DNA of 64,000 nt from Vulcanimicrobiota bacterium (GTDB lineage: Bacteria > Vulcanimicrobiota > Xenobia > Xenobiales > JADMJV01): positions 62,001 through 126,000 of the forward strand of contig JAHBVR010000001.1 in assembly GCA_019637395.1 (NCBI GenBank), in the 5' to 3' direction. Below are positions 43,670-51,802 of the stretch, piece after piece. The position numbers and the translations under genes were made by a program. The first letter of the stretch is position 1, and each line of letters opens with the position of its first letter. Under the pieces are notes generated by a model that searched no databases, was not told the DNA's origin, and saw nothing but the letters and a program-made list of their open reading frames with translations.

Positions 43670-44236
43670 GTGGATCAAGAAAAAGGCAGCGAGAAAAAGG
43701 TCAGTATCGGGGACGCGCTAGATGCGATTCGCAGCGGCAGAAATCTGCCCGCTGAGGCCAAGTCGAATGCCCCCAAGTTGCCGGCCGCCAACAATTTTGA
43801 GTATCAGCGTGTCTCTCCCGCCTACTGGCTGGACAACCTCCAGGAAGGCGTGCAGCGCAGTCGTGATCAGTTGTTCGATTCCATAGCCAAAGACCCGAAG
43901 AGTTCCAACGGAATGGCTCGCAGAGATCTGCATGCCAGCGAGTCGTTCTTCGTTCCCTCCGAATGGATGGACGAAGTCGACCTCACCAAACCGGCCCAAG
44001 AAGTCGGATTGGGGCGCTCCACTCCCGAGGAAATCACTATCGGCGGCCCAAGCATTGGAAGCGGCACCGAAACGAGCTCCGAAATTCAAGCTGAGGGTGC
44101 TCGCTTCAATTCCACTGAAAATCTTAATGTTCAGGCCTTGCAAGTTGAGGAGGTCGAGAGCGAAGATAGTGGTGAGCCGAAGATGCGTATCAACCCAATG
44201 ATCCGCGAAATCTTCAAAAAGAAAGCCGAAAGTTGA
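43670..44236 (+). CDS. Unknown protein, second gene of the GNA-array operon
   Basis: 188 residues from a GTG; GGAGATG lies upstream. Low complexity, charged and probably disordered at the ends, with a short middle helix (YWLDNLQEGVQRSRDQLFDSI) and a C-terminal basic stretch (MIREIFKKK). No recognised domain, signal or membrane segment. 89 bases separate it from the array protein, which has its own GAGGAGAG ribosome site. Possibly an assembly or scaffold partner; inference from position. Confidence 0.65.
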   Translation: MDQEKGSEKKVSIGDALDAIRSGRNLPAEAKSNAPKLPAANNFEYQRVSPAYWLDNLQEGVQRSRDQLFDSIAKDPKSSNGMARRDLHASESFFVPSEWMDEVDLTKPAQEVGLGRSTPEEITIGGPSIGSGTETSSEIQAEGARFNSTENLNVQALQVEEVESEDSGEPKMRINPMIREIFKKKAES

Positions 44237-44325
44237 TTTCGGTGGAGCGACATCCTTACAACTCAGGTCCACGGTCCCGAAAAAGTTAACTGAATTACTG
44301 ATTAAGACAGAGGAGAGAATCAAAC

Positions 44326-46506
44326 ATGGCAATCCAATTTGGCGGCGGCGTCCCGATTAACAACCTGTTCACCTCGCAGGGTGCTTTCACCACGGGGGGC
44401 GTCGGCTTCCAGCAGATAGCCCAACCGACCCTCGGGCCCGCGCAACTGATGCAGGCGCTCCAGGGCATCATGCAGGCTCTGACGATGATGCAGGGCGCCT
44501 GGGGCGGCATCGCCTCCGGCGGGTTTAACCCGGCCCAGCAGTTTCAGCAGCCGAACTTTGGCTCGATTGCTCAGCCTGGAATCTTCCAGCCTCAGTCTTA
44601 CACCCCCACCGCTTTCTCGCCCTACAGCGGCGGCGGCTACACCGGTGGCTTCAGCACCGGTGGGGCTATTCAGCAGGCTTACGGCGGCGGCGGCAACACC
44701 GGTGGCGCCGGCAGCGCTTACGGCGGCGGCGGTAATACCGGTGGTGCTGGTAGCGCCTACGGCGGTGGCGGCAACACAGGTAGCGCTGGCGGCGCATACG
44801 GCGGAGGCGCAACGGGTGGTACTGGCGGCGCTTACGGCGGCGGCGGCGGCGGAGGTTTCCAGCCGGTCTTCACCGACCGCGCCGGCTTCCAGGCCTATAT
44901 CGACGCCGTCGACCAGAACGGCAACGTCAATGCCGACAAGATCGCCAAGGGCGCCGAGAATGTGGCCGCTCAGCGCCGCCGCATCATTGAAGGCTACAGC
45001 GCCGAGTTCTACGCCGGCAAGCGCATCGAAGACGCGGGTGAGATGCAGCAGTATGCCAATATCGTAAATGCCGACCTGAGCGGCCGCAACGGCGCCAACG
45101 CCAAGAACGCAGCCACCTTCTCGCTGGTTGCCGCCTCTTTCAAGAACGCTGGCGGTAACTACGATAACGGCGACATTGCCAAAGTTCTGAAAGCTACCGG
45201 CAACGAGGACCTCGTGAAGGGCGGCGTGGGCGACAAAGACGTAGCCACCCTGGGTGCCGTCAGCCTCGCCATCAAGCGTGGCACGCTGAATCTCGGACAA
45301 CTTTTCGGTCCGGATGGTAAGGACGTCCTTGGCGGCAACTCGATCACCGCTGGCGACAAGGTCAAGTATGATGCCGCCATCGCGGCGGTCACCTCAGGCA
45401 ACCTGGGTGCCAACATTGCCGACGTCAACAACAACACCAAACCGGAAAAATTCAACTTGGGAACCTCCGGACTTAGCGGTAACGCCGGTAATGCCGGCGG
45501 CGCGGGCAACGCCGGTAACGCGGGCAATGCCGGTAACGCGGGCAATGCCGGTAATGCGGGCAACGCCGGTAATGCGGGCAATGCCGGTAACGCGGGCAAC
45601 GCCGGTAACGCGGGCAATGCCGGTAATGCGGGCAATGCCGGTAACGCGGGCAACGCCGGTAACGCAGGCAATGCCGGTAACGCGGGCAATGCGGGTAACG
45701 CGGGCAATGCCGGTAACGCGGGCAACGCCGGTAATGCGGGCAACGCCGGTAACGCAGGCAATGCCGGTAACGCGGGCAACGCCGGCAACGTCGGTGGCGC
45801 AGCGGCCTTTAACCCTTACGGCAATCCTTATGGGCAACAGCCGCAAAATCAGTTGCAGGCGATGATGATGATGATCACGCAGATCCTCAACCAGTTGCTG
45901 GCTTCGATGACCGGTGGCGCTCTCGGCGGATTCGGTCAGCAGCCGGGGCAGTTCATTCCTCAACAGAATCCCTTCGGCTACGCTCAGCCGGCTTTCGGCG
46001 GCTACTCGGGCGGTTTCCCGAGCGCCTTCTCGGCCGCCGGCTCTCTATTCGGCAACGCCGGCAATGCGGGTAACGCGGGCAATGCCGGTAACGCGGGCAA
46101 TGCCGGTAACGCGGGCAATGCCGGTAATGCGGGCAATGCCGGCAATGCCGGTAATGCGGGTAACGCGGGCAATGCCGGTAACGCGGGCAATGCCGGTAAC
46201 GCGGGCAACGCCGGTAACGCGGGCAACGCCGGTAACGCGGGCAATGCTGGTAACGCAGGCAATGCTGGTAACGCAGGCAATGCCGGTAATGCGGGCAACG
46301 CGGGTAATGCCGGTAATGCGGGCAATGCCGGTAACGCGGGCAATGCGGGTGGAGCCTACGGCGGCGGAGCCGCTGCTGGTGGTGCCGGAGCTTACGGCGG
46401 CGGGACCCCCGCTGGCGGCGGCTACGGTAACAACACCAACGTAGCTGTGGCCGTCAACGTGACGCCTCCCCCGGCCAATAACGGCGGCGCCGGCGCTTAC
46501 GGCTAA
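44326..46506 (+). CDS. Gly-Asn-Ala triplet-array protein, 726 residues
   Basis: Starts at ATG 44326 behind GAGGAGAG. Residues 1-110 are hydrophobic, Gln/Met-rich (AQLMQALQGIMQALTMMQG) without a signal peptide. 110-185: Tyr/Gly-rich repeats (AYGGGGNTGGAGS). 185-385: a helical, probably folded domain. 385-489: 35 consecutive triplets, nearly all GNA. 490-575: a second Met/Gln helix segment (MMMMITQILNQLLAS). 576-674: 33 triplets of GNA. 675-726: Tyr/Gly-rich end. Glycine at every third residue favours polyglycine-II helix bundles. A terminator follows. No known family recognised. Confidence 0.85.
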   Translation: MAIQFGGGVPINNLFTSQGAFTTGGVGFQQIAQPTLGPAQLMQALQGIMQALTMMQGAWGGIASGGFNPAQQFQQPNFGSIAQPGIFQPQSYTPTAFSPYSGGGYTGGFSTGGAIQQAYGGGGNTGGAGSAYGGGGNTGGAGSAYGGGGNTGSAGGAYGGGATGGTGGAYGGGGGGGFQPVFTDRAGFQAYIDAVDQNGNVNADKIAKGAENVAAQRRRIIEGYSAEFYAGKRIEDAGEMQQYANIVNADLSGRNGANAKNAATFSLVAASFKNAGGNYDNGDIAKVLKATGNEDLVKGGVGDKDVATLGAVSLAIKRGTLNLGQLFGPDGKDVLGGNSITAGDKVKYDAAIAAVTSGNLGANIADVNNNTKPEKFNLGTSGLSGNAGNAGGAGNAGNAGNAGNAGNAGNAGNAGNAGNAGNAGNAGNAGNAGNAGNAGNAGNAGNAGNAGNAGNAGNAGNAGNAGNAGNAGNAGNAGNAGNAGNAGNVGGAAAFNPYGNPYGQQPQNQLQAMMMMITQILNQLLASMTGGALGGFGQQPGQFIPQQNPFGYAQPAFGGYSGGFPSAFSAAGSLFGNAGNAGNAGNAGNAGNAGNAGNAGNAGNAGNAGNAGNAGNAGNAGNAGNAGNAGNAGNAGNAGNAGNAGNAGNAGNAGNAGNAGNAGNAGNAGNAGNAGGAYGGGAAAGGAGAYGGGTPAGGGYGNNTNVAVAVNVTPPPANNGGAGAYG
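45478..45792 (+). repeat. GNA array 1 (18-bp tandem unit)
   Basis: 315 bases, 35 amino-acid triplets. At DNA level the unit is 18 bases, two triplets that alternate codon use: GCC is followed by GGT and GCG by GGC (unit GGTAAYGCGGGCAAYGCC). The Asn third base varies (AAC/AAT). One triplet is GGA and the last is GNV. In-frame and multiple of three throughout. Confidence 0.95.
46051..46347 (+). repeat. GNA array 2 (18-bp tandem unit)
   Basis: 297 bases, 33 GNA triplets with the same alternating codon pattern as array 1, so both arrays derive from one 18-base unit. Separated from array 1 by a unique 258-base segment. Good substrate for slipped-strand length change. Confidence 0.95.
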
Positions 46507-46524
46507 ACCTCAGCCTTAATAGTC

Positions 46525-46557
46525 AAAAAAGACCTCGGAGTAATCCGGGGTCTTTTT
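46525..46557 (+). terminator. Rho-independent terminator
   Basis: AAAAAGACC-T-CGGA pairs with TCCG-G-GGTCTTTTT around a GTAA loop, with one mismatch inside the stem and a U-run in the 3' arm. It lies 18 bases after the array protein stop. Confidence 0.9.
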
Positions 46558-46651
46558 GTCTTGGGAAGAGGGTCTCAGCGCAGCCCAGGAGATTTCCCAG
46601 CCACCTCACACTAGTTAAATCAGACAACCACACAATCGGAGGAAGATTGCC

Positions 46652-47821
46652 TTGAATCCTTTTGAAGGTCCCCACCTGAGTCGGCGCAGTTTCATGATCG
46701 GGGCCGCTGGAGCCGTAGTCTATAGCGCTCTCGGACCGGCTTATGCCGACGGCCCCTGGCAGCCGTTTCAGAAGCCCACTACCGAACAAGGTCTGGTGCT
46801 GGTGCCGCGACTGGTGACCCTGAAGGGAAAAGTCACGCTGGTCTGGTCCGGCACGAATGCCTCGGTACGCCAGCCGGAAATCATCTACTGCAACGCGGGC
46901 GATGAAGATGAAGTCTGGGGCAAGGCGCGCGCTCCCTTCTTTGGAAACGACATGGGAAGGGTGCGTCGGCTGGCGGTAGCCACCGCCCGAGACGCCATGG
47001 CGATTGTTTTCCAGCGAGAATCCTCGCAGGGCAATGGCGCCGTGGAAGTGTATCTCACCGTTTCCTACGATAGCGGATATAGCTTCAGCACTCCCTTCGT
47101 CATGGACAGCTACGTTTTGGGACAACAGGGCGGCAGTTATCTTTCCTGCGCCGCTCGACAGGGCAAGTCGCGACCCGAGTTTGCCGCGCTCTGGGTAGCC
47201 GAAGGAGGGGTCGTTCGCGCCTGCGGGATCGATCAGCGCAGCTCTTTTCGGCCACAGGCCAAGGTGGTGGGGGAAGTGGAGAATATCAAAGGCAAGGCCG
47301 AGATCGTCGGCGCCGGCGGGGACGGCTTCTACGCCGTCTGGCCCCAGGAGGGCAATGTCAAGACGGCCCGGGTCAAGCCGCTGACGACCAGCGTCGAGGA
47401 CGCCACCACACTTTTCAAAGGCACGGTGGTGCGGAATTTTGGCGTGGCCAGCTACTACCGGGGGCCGGGCTTCATCACGACCTGTACCGAAGGCGGAGAA
47501 TTCAAGATCCACCAGGCCAAAGACGGCAAGCTGGTGGAAGTTTTTAAGAACAAATTCCCTATGACCCAGCGCGGACTCGATAGTCGCACAGCCTTGGAGA
47601 AGGAAGAGTTTCTCCACATGGCGGTGGTGGAAGGCGGCGCCAAGCCGAAACTGCACTATATCACCAATCGTTCGGGCAGCTGGAGCACTCCCGAAGTCAT
47701 CATGAATCTGGAAGCCGATGTGCCTATTTCAGGCTTTGACATCACCGTCAGCGATAGCTATGTATGGACCATCGTCAGCCAGGAGCAACTGGTGACCGTG
47801 ATGCGGAGAAAGCTCGGCTAA
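46652..47821 (+). CDS. Tat-exported beta-propeller-like protein
   Basis: 389 residues from the TTG at 46652 with AGGAAG upstream. The N-terminus has a Tat signal: S10-R11-R12-S13-F14 followed by a hydrophobic stretch and a cleavage site after AYA (about 32). The mature part has repeated strand blocks with Asp-box-like or sialidase-like spacing (for example VSYDSGYSFSTPF), suggesting a beta-propeller. No catalytic set of a sialidase is evident. Secreted as a folded protein; function unknown. Confidence 0.75.
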   Translation: MNPFEGPHLSRRSFMIGAAGAVVYSALGPAYADGPWQPFQKPTTEQGLVLVPRLVTLKGKVTLVWSGTNASVRQPEIIYCNAGDEDEVWGKARAPFFGNDMGRVRRLAVATARDAMAIVFQRESSQGNGAVEVYLTVSYDSGYSFSTPFVMDSYVLGQQGGSYLSCAARQGKSRPEFAALWVAEGGVVRACGIDQRSSFRPQAKVVGEVENIKGKAEIVGAGGDGFYAVWPQEGNVKTARVKPLTTSVEDATTLFKGTVVRNFGVASYYRGPGFITTCTEGGEFKIHQAKDGKLVEVFKNKFPMTQRGLDSRTALEKEEFLHMAVVEGGAKPKLHYITNRSGSWSTPEVIMNLEADVPISGFDITVSDSYVWTIVSQEQLVTVMRRKLG

Positions 47822-47885
47822 TTTCTAACCCGAAATTCGAACAAGCTGTCTGAGATTTTTAAGAACATCTGCCTAAGATGTTTCC

Positions 47886-49685
47886 ATGATCAGCGACGTT
47901 CTTAGAGCCAATGCCCTTCCCCAGCGTTCGACCGTAACGACGGCGGCCGCTACCACCAAAGCCCCGGTCCAACCGGCCGACGGCTTCACGGCCTCGACGG
48001 CCGAGCCGCCCAGTAACCTGCGCAAGGCTTTCGACGGAATCTTGAACTCCGGCGGCGTGGCCAAGGCTCAGTTGCTCCAAGAGAACGTGGGCGCCTGGAA
48101 TGCGCGCTGGAAGATGGTGGAGAGCGCCAGAAGCAGTATCCATACCCAGTACTTCTGCTGGGACAAAGACGCTCTGGGAATGGCCTTCATGGGCCTGATG
48201 TATAAAAAAGCCAGAAACGACAGCGTACAGATCAAGCTGATGGTCGACGCCACCGGCGACACCTTCGGAACGCGCGGCTTCAAATCCCATATTGGCGGCA
48301 AAGATTACCTGCAGGAACTGGTTATGACCGGCAACGCCGAAGCCAAGGTTTACCATCCCCACTACAAAAAGCTCATCGGCCAGTTGCTCAATCTGGGCAG
48401 CACCGCCATCTCCGCCAACAACCACGATAAGATTCTGGTGGTTGACCTGGACAAGGGCATCACCGGCGGGCGCAACATCGGCTACGAATACTTCGTTCAC
48501 CCGGATGACTTCAAAGGCGCCTGGCGCGACCAGGACATGGCTTTCCAGGGTGCCGCCACCGCAGATGCCCTGAAAGACGCGTTTGATGTCGAATACGGCG
48601 CTCCCTGGATCAACAGCAAGGTCGGTAAAGACTGGCTTGGCAACTGGGTCCCACGCGATCTGGAACTGCTCGGCGCCTACAAGATGATGGACTTGTGGCT
48701 CAAGGACAAGCCTCTCAGCGCCAAAGACAAGGAGATCCTGCGGGAATCGGAATCGAGCCGCAAGGAACAGGCCGCGGAACTGCTCGAGCTGGCTCTGTCC
48801 AAGTTACCCGAAGAAGGCATCGAGCGCACGGCCGGCAAGCGTGAGCGCAAGAACCTGCTCAAGCTGGCCGAAGAACTGGTGGGCTACACCGAAATGCGCG
48901 GCAGCTACTGGGCTCCCGAGCCCAAGGTCCACGACGCCGAAGTCAAAATCATCGACAAGACTTCGTCCGTCGGCGTGGGTAACGACGACCTGAACAACAC
49001 GCTTTGGAACCTGGCGGGCGCCGCCGAAAAGAGCATCTACATCGAAAACCCCTACGTATGCCTTTCCCAGGACATGATCGAAGGCCTGCGTGAGGCTGGC
49101 AAACGGGGGGTGCAGATCGTGCTCGGCACCAACTCTCCGGCTTCGACCGACAGCGACGTCACCCAGGCATTCTTCCTGCGCGACTGGCCTCGCCTCTCGG
49201 CCACCATCCCCAACCTGCAAATCCTGTGCGCCACCGGCGAACGCAAACTGCACGCCAAAACCGCCGTCATTGACGAGCAGGTCAGCCTGGTGACCACCTA
49301 CAACCTCGACTTCATCAGCCAGCATACCAACAGCGAAGTCGGCTCGGTGACCTGGTCCAAGGAGTTCGCCAAGGAGGCCATCGACGGTTTCATGGCCGAC
49401 GCCGCCGACCCGCGCAACGGCGTGGTGGAATACAAAATCCTGCGGGACGAAGCGGGCAAGCCAATCCGCAAAGACGGCCTGCCGGTGCTGGACGACCAGG
49501 GCAACTTGATAAACGAACCGGAGATCCTCTACGGACCGGCCAACCACCTCTCACCCGAGACGCTGACCAAGTACGCCAGCAAAGTGCACCGCTGGGATTT
49601 CCTGCGCAAATTCATCCCCCAGCTCAAGCCGGTGGATACTTTCGAAAACATCGACAGCGTTCCGTTCAAGGATCAGAACCGTTAG
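47886..49685 (+). CDS. Phospholipase D family protein with two HKD motifs
   Basis: 599 residues. Two catalytic motifs: HDKILVVD (H180, K182, D187) and HAKTAVID (H456, K458, D463), each followed by the usual glycine/asparagine segment (GGRNIG; TTYNLD). The first 45 residues are Thr/Ala-rich and disordered, with no signal peptide. The 270-residue spacing between motifs includes an inserted charged helical section (about 270-330). It is longer than typical cardiolipin synthases (about 480) and lacks their N-terminal membrane helices, so a soluble phospholipase or nuclease is likelier. Confidence 0.9.
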   Translation: MISDVLRANALPQRSTVTTAAATTKAPVQPADGFTASTAEPPSNLRKAFDGILNSGGVAKAQLLQENVGAWNARWKMVESARSSIHTQYFCWDKDALGMAFMGLMYKKARNDSVQIKLMVDATGDTFGTRGFKSHIGGKDYLQELVMTGNAEAKVYHPHYKKLIGQLLNLGSTAISANNHDKILVVDLDKGITGGRNIGYEYFVHPDDFKGAWRDQDMAFQGAATADALKDAFDVEYGAPWINSKVGKDWLGNWVPRDLELLGAYKMMDLWLKDKPLSAKDKEILRESESSRKEQAAELLELALSKLPEEGIERTAGKRERKNLLKLAEELVGYTEMRGSYWAPEPKVHDAEVKIIDKTSSVGVGNDDLNNTLWNLAGAAEKSIYIENPYVCLSQDMIEGLREAGKRGVQIVLGTNSPASTDSDVTQAFFLRDWPRLSATIPNLQILCATGERKLHAKTAVIDEQVSLVTTYNLDFISQHTNSEVGSVTWSKEFAKEAIDGFMADAADPRNGVVEYKILRDEAGKPIRKDGLPVLDDQGNLINEPEILYGPANHLSPETLTKYASKVHRWDFLRKFIPQLKPVDTFENIDSVPFKDQNR

Positions 49686-49699
49686 GTGGCCGCTACGAT

Positions 49700-50224
49700 T
49701 TAGTGGTGGACGCCGGCGGGGGAGCAGATGCCCATGGCCATCATGGTGGCCGAGAGCGAGACCACGCGGCGGGGGATGCCCTGCTTTTCGAGGTTTTCCA
49801 GGTTCTCGCTGGCTTTGGCCGGAGTATAGCCGGGGGCGAAGAGACTGGAGGCAAAGTTCAGGATGGCCTGGCTGTGCGCTTTGTCCACGCCCAACCGAGT
49901 CGACAAACGGTCGTATTCCTCCGCTTCAGCAGGCGAAAAGACCTCGTCCCGATAGGCCATGGCGGCCAGATCCAGCAGCAAACTGTAGCGCAGGTCGGTC
50001 TGACCCAGACGGTCGATGATTTCGTCCATATTTTCGGGCGGGGTGGCGGTGGCCGCCATGACCTTGCCGCGAGCTTCCGGGCCGAGCACGAACTGGAGGC
50101 TGAGTTGGCGCACCGCATAGATTTCTTCCGAGGTCACCGCCCCGTCCTGACCTGCCATCGAGGCGACCACCATCATATAGTCCGTGCGTTCCGCTTCGTT
50201 AAAGTCGGTCAGGTGAAGATTCAA
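49700..50224 (-). CDS. TerB-like domain protein
   Basis: 174 residues from the ATG at 50224. The core (about 15-140) resembles the TerB/TerB-C helical fold of the tellurite-resistance-associated family: ASMAGQDGAVTSEEI followed by helices and a second AAMAYRDEVFSPAEAEEYDRL block with Asp/Glu-rich loops that bind metals in TerB. No signal peptide. It is convergent with the phospholipase D gene and divergent from pspA. TerB proteins are linked to envelope and phage stress; that role here is by analogy. Confidence 0.78.
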   Translation of the reverse strand: MNLHLTDFNEAERTDYMMVVASMAGQDGAVTSEEIYAVRQLSLQFVLGPEARGKVMAATATPPENMDEIIDRLGQTDLRYSLLLDLAAMAYRDEVFSPAEAEEYDRLSTRLGVDKAHSQAILNFASSLFAPGYTPAKASENLENLEKQGIPRRVVSLSATMMAMGICSPAGVHH

Positions 50225-50308
50225 GATGCCCTCCAGTTTAGAATTTGCTCCGATAAGCGCCGCTTCGTTTGTCGTCCCCCCTATCCCTCCGAGCTTTTAG
50301 GGGAGGGA

Positions 50309-50374
50309 ATGATGACCATTCTGAGAAGGACGTCCTTCATCCGTTCTTTGGAGGCTCGATGTTCAGTCGTCTAG
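50309..50374 (+). CDS. Possible 21-residue leader peptide overlapping pspA start
   Basis: GGGAGGGA at 50301-50308 precedes a frame from ATG 50309 (or ATG 50312) that reads MMTILRRTSFIRSLEARCSVV and stops at 50374, overlapping the pspA start codon region. An inverted repeat (TCCCTCC/GGAGGGA) lies around 50284-50308 and would hide its ribosome site. It could couple translation to pspA. Weak evidence; may be chance. Confidence 0.3.
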   Translation: MMTILRRTSFIRSLEARCSVV

Positions 50375-51108
50375 GCAAGCTCATCAAAGGTTTCTTCAGC
50401 ATGTTCATTTCGAACCTGGAAACCGCCAATCCCAAGGCCCTGCTCGAGGCGGAGATTGCCAGCTTCCAGGAAGCGGTGGGAACCTACAATAAAAGCCTGG
50501 CGCAACAGGCCGCGCTGGTCGAGAAAATGCGCAACCAGATCGCCAAACAAAAGACTGAATTTGACAAGCTGAAGGGCAAAATCGCCATTCTGGTCAAATC
50601 CGGCAACCAGGAAGAGGCCGGTCGCCTCGCCCTCCAGGCCAAAAATCTCTCGCAGTCGCTGGCTGAAAATGAAGCGCAGTTCGCCCAGACGGACGAGATG
50701 TACAAGAACATGACCAAGCAGCGCGACGTCTACATTCGTGACGCTCAGCGCCGCATCGACACCATCAAGCAAAAGCTATCCCAGGCGGAGATCGCCGAAA
50801 GTCAGGCCAAGCTGGCCGAAATCGCCACCGCCACCTCGTTCAATATGGCCGGTTCGGGCGCCTCGCTGGAGCGTCTGGAAGAGAAGCTGGACGATCGCGT
50901 GGCCCAGGCTCAAGGCAAGGCGCGGGTCGCCTCCGACTCGATTGCCGGCGGTTCCTGGAACGTCAAGGCGGAGGAAGAAGCCGCCATGGAAGCCGCGGCC
51001 TTGCACGAATTTACCAGCATGATGGGACTCGAGCAACCCGCCGCCAAGGTCGGACAGACGCAAATGTTGCCCGCCACCGAGATGCCGCGTGAGCTGGGCG
51101 GGGGCTAG
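50359..51108 (+). CDS. pspA: PspA/IM30 (Vipp1) family envelope-stress protein
   Basis: 249 residues from the ATG at 50359 (GGAGG four bases before). The N-terminal amphipathic helix MFSRLGKLIKGFFSMFISN and the long coiled coil (about 30-190) with ANPKALLEAEIASFQEAV are the PspA/IM30 signature. Such proteins form rods or rings that support stressed membranes. The C-terminal 60 residues are extra. It is six bases from the response regulator gene downstream, so this pspA is an operon with a two-component pair; that suggests transcription under its own sensor. Confidence 0.93.
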   Translation: MFSRLGKLIKGFFSMFISNLETANPKALLEAEIASFQEAVGTYNKSLAQQAALVEKMRNQIAKQKTEFDKLKGKIAILVKSGNQEEAGRLALQAKNLSQSLAENEAQFAQTDEMYKNMTKQRDVYIRDAQRRIDTIKQKLSQAEIAESQAKLAEIATATSFNMAGSGASLERLEEKLDDRVAQAQGKARVASDSIAGGSWNVKAEEEAAMEAAALHEFTSMMGLEQPAAKVGQTQMLPATEMPRELGGG

Positions 51109-51114
51109 GAGAGC

Positions 51115-51792
51115 TTGTCTAAGACCATTCTGCTGGTAGACGACGAAGAGTCGATTCTCGACATTCTAGAAATGAATCTGGAGCGCGAGGGCTTCAAAGT
51201 TTTGCGCGCCGACTCCGGCGCCGCCGCCATCAAGGAATTGCGCGCCGGCTGCCCCGACCTGGTTTTGCTGGACGTCGGTCTGCCGGACATGAACGGCTTC
51301 GAAGTATGCCGTAAGATGCGGCAACTGGCGGAAGTCTATATTCTCATGGTAACTGCCCGCGGCCAGGATGAAGACAAAATCGCCGGTCTGGAGACCGGCG
51401 CCGACGACTACATCGTGAAACCGTTCAACCCCAAAGAGCTGGTCGCTCGCGTCAAAGCCATCCTGCGACGGGCCGACCGCTCCCCGCAAGGCCCGTTGAA
51501 TCGGCTACAGTATGAGGGACTGGATATCGACCTGCTGCGTCGCCGCGTGACCTATCAAACCAACCAGCTCGAGCTGACCCCTAAGGAATACGATTTACTG
51601 ACTTTCTTGGTGAGCCGCCCCGGCGAAGTTCTGCAGCGTGAGGAAATCCTCACCGAAGTCTGGGGGTCCGAACACCTCGACGCCCGCTCGGTGGACGTGC
51701 ACGTGCGCTACCTGCGCGAGAAGCTGGGCAAGCAAGGGGCGGCCCTGATCCGCACGGTCTGGGGCAAAGGGTATCAACTCGGCGGTAAGTAG
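51115..51792 (+). CDS. OmpR/PhoB-family response regulator
   Basis: 225 residues from a TTG (in-frame, six bases after pspA). The receiver has D9/D10 and E11 near the start, phospho-acceptor D53 in LVLLDVGLPDMNG and the conserved Lys in YIVKPF. The C-terminal winged helix (about 125-225) includes LTPKEYDLLTFLVS and DVHVRYLREKLG. The histidine kinase begins ten bases after its stop. Together they should form a two-component system controlling pspA or other envelope genes. Confidence 0.95.
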   Translation: MSKTILLVDDEESILDILEMNLEREGFKVLRADSGAAAIKELRAGCPDLVLLDVGLPDMNGFEVCRKMRQLAEVYILMVTARGQDEDKIAGLETGADDYIVKPFNPKELVARVKAILRRADRSPQGPLNRLQYEGLDIDLLRRRVTYQTNQLELTPKEYDLLTFLVSRPGEVLQREEILTEVWGSEHLDARSVDVHVRYLREKLGKQGAALIRTVWGKGYQLGGK

Positions 51793-51802
51793 GCGCCAAC
51801 CG

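Noticed and set aside
45159-46343. Long minus-strand ORFs translating to Pro-Ala-Leu repeats and plus-strand shifted ORFs of Thr-Pro-Val-Met repeats
   Set aside because: They are forced by the 18-bp GNA repeats, which have no stop codons in other frames, and lack ribosome sites and non-repeat protein content.
45478-46347. Tandem repeats as a CRISPR array
   Set aside because: Units are directly contiguous without spacers, in frame, and code for GNA triplets.
46523-47656. 377-codon minus-strand ORF opposite the Tat-exported protein
   Set aside because: No family signal, while the plus frame has a Tat signal and a ribosome site.
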